From Alcanivorax borkumensis SK2 (GTDB lineage Bacteria > Pseudomonadota > Gammaproteobacteria > Pseudomonadales > Alcanivoracaceae), in contig NC_008260.1 of the NCBI RefSeq assembly GCF_000009365.1, positions 2,761,001 through 2,825,000 on the forward strand: a stretch of DNA of 64,000 nucleotides, written 5' to 3'. Positions within the stretch are counted from its first letter, which is position 1; the number at the start of each line of letters is the position of its first letter. Shown here one piece after another: positions 58,477 to 64,000 of the stretch. The position numbers and the translations under genes were made by a program. The notes beneath the pieces were generated by a model. That model saw nothing but the letters and a program-made list of their open reading frames with translations, did no database searches and was not told the origin of the DNA.

Positions 58477-60662
58477 ATGTTTGATTTGCGTTTTTCCACC
58501 CTGGCCAGCCTTATGCTGGCATCCGGCGCGGCATATTCCGACACCATAACCGATAGCGAGGCACATACACTGGGCGATATCCATGTCAGCACCAGTGGCA
58601 TGGATAAGCATGATGCCAGTATGACCACCGAAGGCACCGATCGATATGGCACCAACGCCACCAATACCGCGACCCGCATGGTGCTGTCACCCCGTGAAAC
58701 ACCGCAATCCGTTTCCGTGATAACCCGCCAGCAAATGGACGACTTCAACCTCAACAGTGTGGCTGATGTCATGCGACGCACCCCGGGGGTGACCGTAAAA
58801 ACACTGGACACAGAACGCCTGCAACTGTCTGCCCGTGGCTTTGACATCACCAACTTCCTCTATGACGGCATTCCCTCCACGCGGGCCGGCCAGGCGAAAC
58901 AAGCCGTCCTTTCCGATACGTTCATCTACGACCGCATCGAAGTATTGCGCGGCGCCAGCGGGCTGCTCAACGGCATTGGCGAGCCCTCTGCCACCGTGAA
59001 CCTGGTACGCAAAAAACCTACCCGTGATTTTACTGGCCAAGTGGGTGTGGAGCTAAACAGCTGGGATGGTTATCGCGGAGAATTCGATGCCAGCGGATCA
59101 CTGTCCAACAATGGCCGGGTTCGGGGCCGCTTCGTCAGCGCCTACGAACAGGGCGACTCTTTTTTGGATCACTACGAAAACGACAAACAGATCTTCTATG
59201 GGGTGGTCGAAGCTGACCTGTTCGACAACACCTTGCTCACCGTGGGCATGGACTACATGGATCATGACCCCAGGGGCTCCACCTGGGGCGGCATCCCGCT
59301 GTTCTACAGCGACGGCGGCATCGCCGACCTGGACCGCGACCTGAACCCGGCCACCGACTGGAGCCGTTGGGCCCGGGATACCCAGACGATTTTCCTGAAC
59401 CTGGAGCACCATTTCGAAAACGGCTGGTACAGCAAGTTTGCCTACAATAATCAGCAGAGCAACTACGACGCTCAGCTAGCCTCCGCCGGTGGCGGCCAGC
59501 TTAATCGCGATGGCAGCGGCAAGACACTATGGGCCGGACGCTATGTAGAGACAAAACCCAGGACACTTTCGATGTCTACGCCAACGGGCCCTTCGCACTG
59601 TTTGGCCGCCAACATGAACTGGTGGTGGGTGCCAGTTATTCGGACGCCGAGAGTGATTACACCGGCCAGTCACCGGTCAGTATCAATAACGTGGTACCGG
59701 ACCTGCTTAATTGGAATGGCGACATTCCAAAACCGGCCTGGGCCGCGCCAACCACCGTGGAGGACCAGAGCAGCAGCCAAACAAGCCTGTACGCCACCGC
59801 CCGCTTCAAACCCACTGATCGTCTTGCTGTTATTGCCGGCGGGCAAGTTGTGGACTGGAAACAAGAAACCACAGGCTTTAACGGGCGAGGCCCGATTGAC
59901 GACGAATCCTATCAGGAAAATGGCGAAGTGGTTCCCTACCTGGGGGTGGTCTATGACCTAACCGATCACCACTCGGTGTACGCCAGCTACACCCGCATCT
60001 TTCAACCGCAAACCGTGCGCGACATCAACAATCAAATTCTTGCCCCGGAAGAAGGCAACAGTTACGAAGCCGGCCTGAAGAGTGAGCTCAATGAGGGCCG
60101 TCTAAACACCACCGTCGCGGTGTTTCGTATCAATCAGGATAACCTGGCCGAATCCACCGGCCAGCCCATTCCCGGCGGGCCAGCCAACGCCGAGGCCTAC
60201 CGCGCCGTGGATGGCGCCGAAACCAATGGCGTTGAGCTGGAAGCAGCCGGCGAGATTCTGCCTGGCTGGCAGGTACAGGCAGGCTACACCTACCGCATTA
60301 CTGAAGATCCGGATGGCGACGAGCTAAACACCACCTCACCGGAAGACATGATTCGTCTGTCCACCCAGTACCGTTTCCGCGGTGACCTGAACGGCCTGAC
60401 TATCGGCACAGCAGTATCTTGGCAGAACAAAACCTATGCGTTCGTAACCCGCCCCGGGGCCAGCGCCGACTACAAGTTCGTTCAGGAAAGCTACACGCTG
60501 GTGGATTTGATGGCCCGCTACCAAGTCACCGCCACCTTGTCCGTGGGCGCCAACGTGAGCAATCTGACGGACGAAAAGTACTTCAATAACCTGGGGTTTT
60601 ATAACGGGGGTTACTACGGAGATGCTCGCAAATACAGCCTGAACATGGACTATCGATTCTAA
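58477..60662 (+). pseudogene. TonB-dependent siderophore receptor (FpvA/FhuE/FoxA-like) with one frameshift
   Basis: The gene would encode about 728 residues: a signal peptide, a plug (ETPQSVSVITRQQMDDFN, RIEVLRGASGLLNGIGEPSATVNLVRKKP) and a barrel ending in YSLNMDYRF. The frame breaks at 59553-59559, in AAAACCC. Upstream the frame reads ...WAGRYVETK and downstream ...TQDTFDVYANGPFAL, which join if one base is added. Both halves are otherwise clean, so it is either a recent inactivation, a phase-variable homopolymer or a sequencing error. ATG 58477 follows GGGGG and a normal signal peptide. The Fur-like site indicates iron control. Confidence 0.88.
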
Positions 60663-60671
60663 TTGTCACGC

Positions 60672-60709
60672 GGATAGCGCCCCGGATGGAATACGTCGGG
60701 GCGCTATCC
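60672..60709. terminator. Terminator between convergent receptor and S1-domain genes
   Basis: A perfect 13-bp stem (60672-60684 with 60697-60709) with a 12-base loop. The T tracts are short. Confidence 0.65.
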
Positions 60710-60710
60710 A

Positions 60711-61559
60711 CTATTCGCCTTCAGGAAAGAAGATACGTTCTTTCTCAATGACAATCCGGCGGGCCTTGTAGAGGCCGCCAATGGCTTGCTTGAAGGCATT
60801 CTTGCTGCAACGGAAGGTCTGAAAAATGACTTCCGGCGAACTCTTGTCACCCAGTGGCAACTCGCCGCCGGCGTTTTCCAGCGCCGCCAGAATCTGTTCC
60901 GTTAGCCCATCACTCTTGGCCGCCCCCGGCGCATTCAGGGAAAGGCTCAGTTTCTGATCCTCACGCAAACGCTGCACATAGCCGGTCACCCGCTGGCCCG
61001 GACGCAGCGGGGCGCGTAACTCGCTGGCCGCAATCATCCCCCAGGCATGATCATCCACCACCACCTTGTAACCCAGATCGGTGCTGTGCGCCGCTACCAA
61101 CGACACCTCATCACCCTGCTGATACGCCTGGCAGGTATCTGATAGGAAACGGTCCAGTTGGGCGCTGACCATCAGTCGTCCTTCCCGGTCCGTGGTCAAC
61201 ATCACCAACACCCAGCTTTCTTCCCGCACTGGACCTTTCTGTTCGGCAAACGGCAGCAGCAAATCCTTAGGCATGCCCCAATCGACAAACGCACCGATCT
61301 TGCTGGTGGACACCACTTTCAATAACGCCACCTGCCCAAGCTGTATTCTCGGGGTCCGCAAGCTCGCCATGGGGCGAGCTTCACCGTCACTGTACAGCGT
61401 CACCATGACACTGTCCCCGGGAGCCAGAGACTGGTTTTCCACTTCCCGCGACGGCAGCAGCACCTCGCCCAGCTCGCCGCCATCGAGCAGCAAACCATTG
61501 CGGATGACCTTTAGGATTTCAAGGGAATGGCGGGTGCCCAGTTTAGGGGTTACGGTCAT
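60711..61559 (-). CDS. S1-domain RNA-binding protein, CvfB-like
   Basis: The 282-residue product has consecutive S1-like domains (about 5-60, 72-135 and 145-210; the second with GAFVDWGMPKDLLLP) and a C-terminal winged-helix domain (about 225-280). This is the CvfB/YitL plan. Such proteins bind RNA and affect expression of other genes in some bacteria. The exact role here is unknown. Confidence 0.9.
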   Translation of the reverse strand: MTVTPKLGTRHSLEILKVIRNGLLLDGGELGEVLLPSREVENQSLAPGDSVMVTLYSDGEARPMASLRTPRIQLGQVALLKVVSTSKIGAFVDWGMPKDLLLPFAEQKGPVREESWVLVMLTTDREGRLMVSAQLDRFLSDTCQAYQQGDEVSLVAAHSTDLGYKVVVDDHAWGMIAASELRAPLRPGQRVTGYVQRLREDQKLSLSLNAPGAAKSDGLTEQILAALENAGGELPLGDKSSPEVIFQTFRCSKNAFKQAIGGLYKARRIVIEKERIFFPEGE

Positions 61560-61641
61560 GGCTCTGGCCTGCTTGGTTGAAAACGTGAGTGGAGGAATCT
61601 GCGGAACCCTGGACTGTCGCTTGTAGCAGGTACAGCACGCC

Positions 61642-62178
61642 TTACCACATCAAATCGTCAGGGATCGGAAAGTCCTTATAGGGATCATCTTCGTCCACCG
61701 TTTCAGTGCCACGCTCATTGAGCAACAACACCGCAGCTTCGTCCCGTTGACGAATCTTTTCCGCTACCACAGTGGGCACCAACTCGAAGCTCTCACCTAA
61801 GGCGACAATGGCGATCTGCCCCCGTTCCAATTGCTTCTGCTGGTTACCGGTTACGTAGGCTTTTTTTATCTTCTTGTCCTGCACGAACTGGAAGGCGACC
61901 TCTCCATTTCGCTCTAGCCGACTTTGCTCGATCATCTGCTTGATCTGTGCGGCGATTTCTTTCTTTTCACGCTCGGCCTTACGCTGGGCCTCACGCTGGC
62001 GGTCTGCCTCGGCCTTTTCCTCGCGCAGGCGGCGGGCACGATCTGCTGGATCTTCCATCTCGATTTCGCCGCGCTTGGCTTTGTTTACATCCTCGCGCTT
62101 CTGCTGCTTGGCCTTGCGGGCTTTTTTCTCGTCCGCCAGCCCCGCTTTCATTAATTGCTTCTGCAGTGAGTTCGCCAT
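61642..62178 (-). CDS. DUF2058 (YaiL-like) protein
   Basis: The 178-residue product has a highly charged, lysine/arginine-rich N-terminal helix (1-90) and a compact C-terminal part with VQDKKIKKAYVTGNQQKQLERGQIAIV, ending PIPDDLMW. Relatives are annotated as nucleoprotein or polynucleotide-associated. It begins near the end of the DUF4262 gene on the same strand. Confidence 0.88.
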   Translation of the reverse strand: MANSLQKQLMKAGLADEKKARKAKQQKREDVNKAKRGEIEMEDPADRARRLREEKAEADRQREAQRKAEREKKEIAAQIKQMIEQSRLERNGEVAFQFVQDKKIKKAYVTGNQQKQLERGQIAIVALGESFELVPTVVAEKIRQRDEAAVLLLNERGTETVDEDDPYKDFPIPDDLMW

Positions 62179-62238
62179 GATGCTCTCTCTTTCTCCATAA
62201 ACAGATACCCCCTCTCAGGAAGGGCCGTCCACAGACTA

Positions 62239-62763
62239 TTAACGCTGGCCTAGCGGCGAGGCCGGAGCCTTACCCAGCAACGGCTGAGCACGATGAAAAC
62301 GCGCATCATAACCGGGCTGCCAAGGGAACACGCCTTTCGGATCTGGCCAGACCATCTGCAACGCCGGATACGGTGCCGGCAGGCTCTGGTAGAACCAGTT
62401 AGCGAAACCCAGATATTCCTTGTAGTGCGGAAAAGCCACCGGCAAGAACATCACTTCAAGACCATCGGCAATGTCGTTATACAGGCGGTACGGCTGATAA
62501 GGTTTTTTCAGCCCACGAATACGAACCGCCGCGCTATCCAACAATTTGCTGGCCAGTGCGTCTTTCAGGCCGACCACAATCAATTCCGGGTGATTCAGAT
62601 TGAGAAAGTGCCCCACGCTGAACGTATAACCGGGCAGACCATCACCGCCGGAAACGGCAAAGTGGTGCCAGCCCTTGCGCTGGATATCGGCCAACAGCGT
62701 TTTATCTTCAGCATCTTCCGGCTGCGGGTAGCGAAATTTGCCAGGCATTTCATCAAGGAACAT
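62239..62763 (-). CDS. DUF4262 family protein
   Basis: The 174-residue product has the DUF4262 pattern: a strand with GWHHFAVSGGDGLPGYTFSVGHFLNLNHPELIVVGL, then a helix and LPVAFPHYKEYLGFANWFYQ. It has no signal peptide. Function is unknown. It may be co-transcribed with the DUF2058 gene 60 bases downstream. Confidence 0.8.
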   Translation of the reverse strand: MFLDEMPGKFRYPQPEDAEDKTLLADIQRKGWHHFAVSGGDGLPGYTFSVGHFLNLNHPELIVVGLKDALASKLLDSAAVRIRGLKKPYQPYRLYNDIADGLEVMFLPVAFPHYKEYLGFANWFYQSLPAPYPALQMVWPDPKGVFPWQPGYDARFHRAQPLLGKAPASPLGQR

Positions 62764-62911
62764 AGGGTCATCATCGGTTCAGGCAGCACCTTAAGGCACT
62801 AACAAACAATTAACACGGTATGTTCGTAATGATAGCAGACTCCGCATGGACTTGGTGCCACCCTCCACACCTGCAATACTGGAACAAATTCAGAATAATG
62901 AGGACTCCTTC

Positions 62912-63655
62912 ATGAAACGTGCCGGCTTACTCCTTACCGCGCTATTGACCACCGCCCCTTTCGCCCATGCAGCCCCCGGCCTGACCATTTATGGGGGTGG
63001 CTATACTTGGGACACCGAACTGGAAGGCCATGTAGCGTCTGGAGGATCGGACATCAGTATGCAAGATGAGCTAGGCTTCGATGAGGCGGACCAAAACGTA
63101 CTTTATTTGGGCGTGGAACATAGCGTACCGCTGGTGCCCAATGTTCGCCTGCGTTATATCGATCTATCCGATAGCGCCAGCAGTATCATCAGCAGAAACA
63201 TTGAATTCAACGGACAAACGTTTGTTGCCAATACTCGGGTAGCCACTGATTTCGACCTGGAAATGGTAGACGGAACCCTTTATTTCAGTCCTCTCAACAA
63301 CGCTATTAAGGTCGACCTTGGCCTCACCGTGCGGCGTATGGACGGCGATCTTCAACTCGACGGCCCAACGGAAGAAACCAGCCTGAGCATTAATGAAACC
63401 GTCCCCATGCTCCATGGCGGCATCCGAGCGAAGCTGCCCCTATCCGGCCTGTATATGGGAGGGGAAGTAAACGCCATTGCCTATGATGGCAGCAAAATGA
63501 ATGACTATAACGCTCGGATAGGCTGGCGCTCGGATTATCTGTTAGGGCTGGAGCTGGGGTACAGCCGCATGAATATCGTGCTCGATGACGTGAATGATCT
63601 GGATACCGACCTGGATATTGGCGGGCCCTACCTTGCCATTTCACTGAGTTTCTAA
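62912..63655 (+). CDS. Outer-membrane beta-barrel protein (TIGR04219 type)
   Basis: The 247-residue product has a signal peptide (1-20, cut after AHA), alternating beta strands and a terminal phenylalanine (AISLSF) typical of outer-membrane barrels. The TIGR04219-type ending DLDTDLDIGGPYLAISLSF is present. GAGGA upstream supports ATG 62912; an earlier in-frame ATG at 62846 would put 22 residues before the signal peptide. Function is unknown. Confidence 0.85.
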   Translation: MKRAGLLLTALLTTAPFAHAAPGLTIYGGGYTWDTELEGHVASGGSDISMQDELGFDEADQNVLYLGVEHSVPLVPNVRLRYIDLSDSASSIISRNIEFNGQTFVANTRVATDFDLEMVDGTLYFSPLNNAIKVDLGLTVRRMDGDLQLDGPTEETSLSINETVPMLHGGIRAKLPLSGLYMGGEVNAIAYDGSKMNDYNARIGWRSDYLLGLELGYSRMNIVLDDVNDLDTDLDIGGPYLAISLSF

Positions 63656-63855
63656 ACCGTTAGCCGCCCACGCCTGGGGCCTGAGCGGCCCTTGGCGTGC
63701 AAGCCGAATGAAACCTAGCATAACCGGACTGACAGCCGGCGTTACCCAAGAGCACGCTAACCTCAAAGACGTAACCCGACATCAGGCGGTAGCGCCGACG
63801 CGAAGGCAGGCCGAGGGCTGACACCTACGCCACCTACGGATGGCACCGCTGGCGG

Positions 63856-64000
63856 TTATTGAGCGTCTTGGAGCTCGCGACGAATCGCATCAATGCGCGC
63901 ATCTTTTTGCTGCCAGAGTTCGCTCACCCACTGCTGAATTTCTTCACGAAACACTGGATCTTCCTGGTAATCACTACGCCACAGGCGCGGCTCTAACGGG
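63856..64000 (-). CDS. Probable acyltransferase (YihG/PlsC-like), C-terminal end, partial
   Basis: The last 47 residues of a gene running off the right edge are visible, reading LEPRLWRSDYQEDPVF then EEIQQWVSELWQQKDARID, with stop TAA at 63856. The Trp/Lys-rich helical tail resembles the C-terminus of YihG-type lysophospholipid acyltransferases, but the catalytic HxxxxD motif lies outside the window. The assignment is tentative. Confidence 0.5.
   Translation of the reverse strand, partial: PLEPRLWRSDYQEDPVFREEIQQWVSELWQQKDARIDAIRRELQDAQ

Overview
The window looks like chromosome of a marine, hydrocarbon-degrading gammaproteobacterium, most likely Alcanivorax or a close relative. The reasons are a Pseudomonas-like core layout (a YtjB-like gene, serB, fimX and a PilZ-like gene in a row), many fatty-acid oxidation genes and esterases, and gammaproteobacterial forms of efp/epmA/epmB, greB, hemB, ppk/ppx, trxA, rho and ubiD. 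The genus is inferred from gene content, not from a marker gene. No rRNA, tRNA or CRISPR array was seen.

Layout. 1-8.8 kb: a flavodoxin-like gene between 29-bp inverted repeats, a crotonase-family gene, serB with a divergent membrane protein, then fimX (type IV pilus c-di-GMP effector) and a PilZ-like gene. 8.9-11.8 kb: the whole EF-P lysylation set seen here, with epmB divergent from efp-epmA and a split inverted duplication between them. 12.4-20.4 kb: a lipid block with a TetR regulator, fadI, fadE and three alpha/beta hydrolases; two TGTAA-N6-TTACA sites lie between tetR and fadI. 20.4-32.8 kb: housekeeping genes (DUF502, greB, VOC, hemB, ppk with a Pho-box-like site, ppx, trxA, rho, a MORN-repeat lipoprotein, ubiD).

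32.9-49.2 kb is the most interesting part. A Tat-exported sugar-lactone-oxidase-like gene is followed by a fold-III PLP gene that a 13.6-kb composite transposon has cut in two. The transposon runs from 35334 to 48936 and is flanked by the 8-bp target duplication TTTTATTT. Removing it and one duplication restores a 431-codon frame. Its ends are two directly oriented ISL3-family elements, each carrying a transposase, an RcnR/DmeR-type metal sensor and a DmeF-type cation exporter. The right copy also carries mntP behind a yybP-ykoY manganese riboswitch. Between the copies is a czcCBA-like heavy-metal RND operon with a small Cys/His-rich protein. The whole unit is a mobile multi-metal efflux island.

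49.4-64 kb: a BOF/OB-fold periplasmic protein, a PF10118-like hydrolase, two TonB-dependent receptors with Fur-box-like sites (the second has one frameshift), an amidase, a zinc-independent quinone/alcohol oxidoreductase, a DUF457-like membrane protein, DUF2780, a CvfB-like S1 protein, DUF2058, DUF4262, an outer-membrane barrel and, at the right edge, the C-terminus of a probable acyltransferase.
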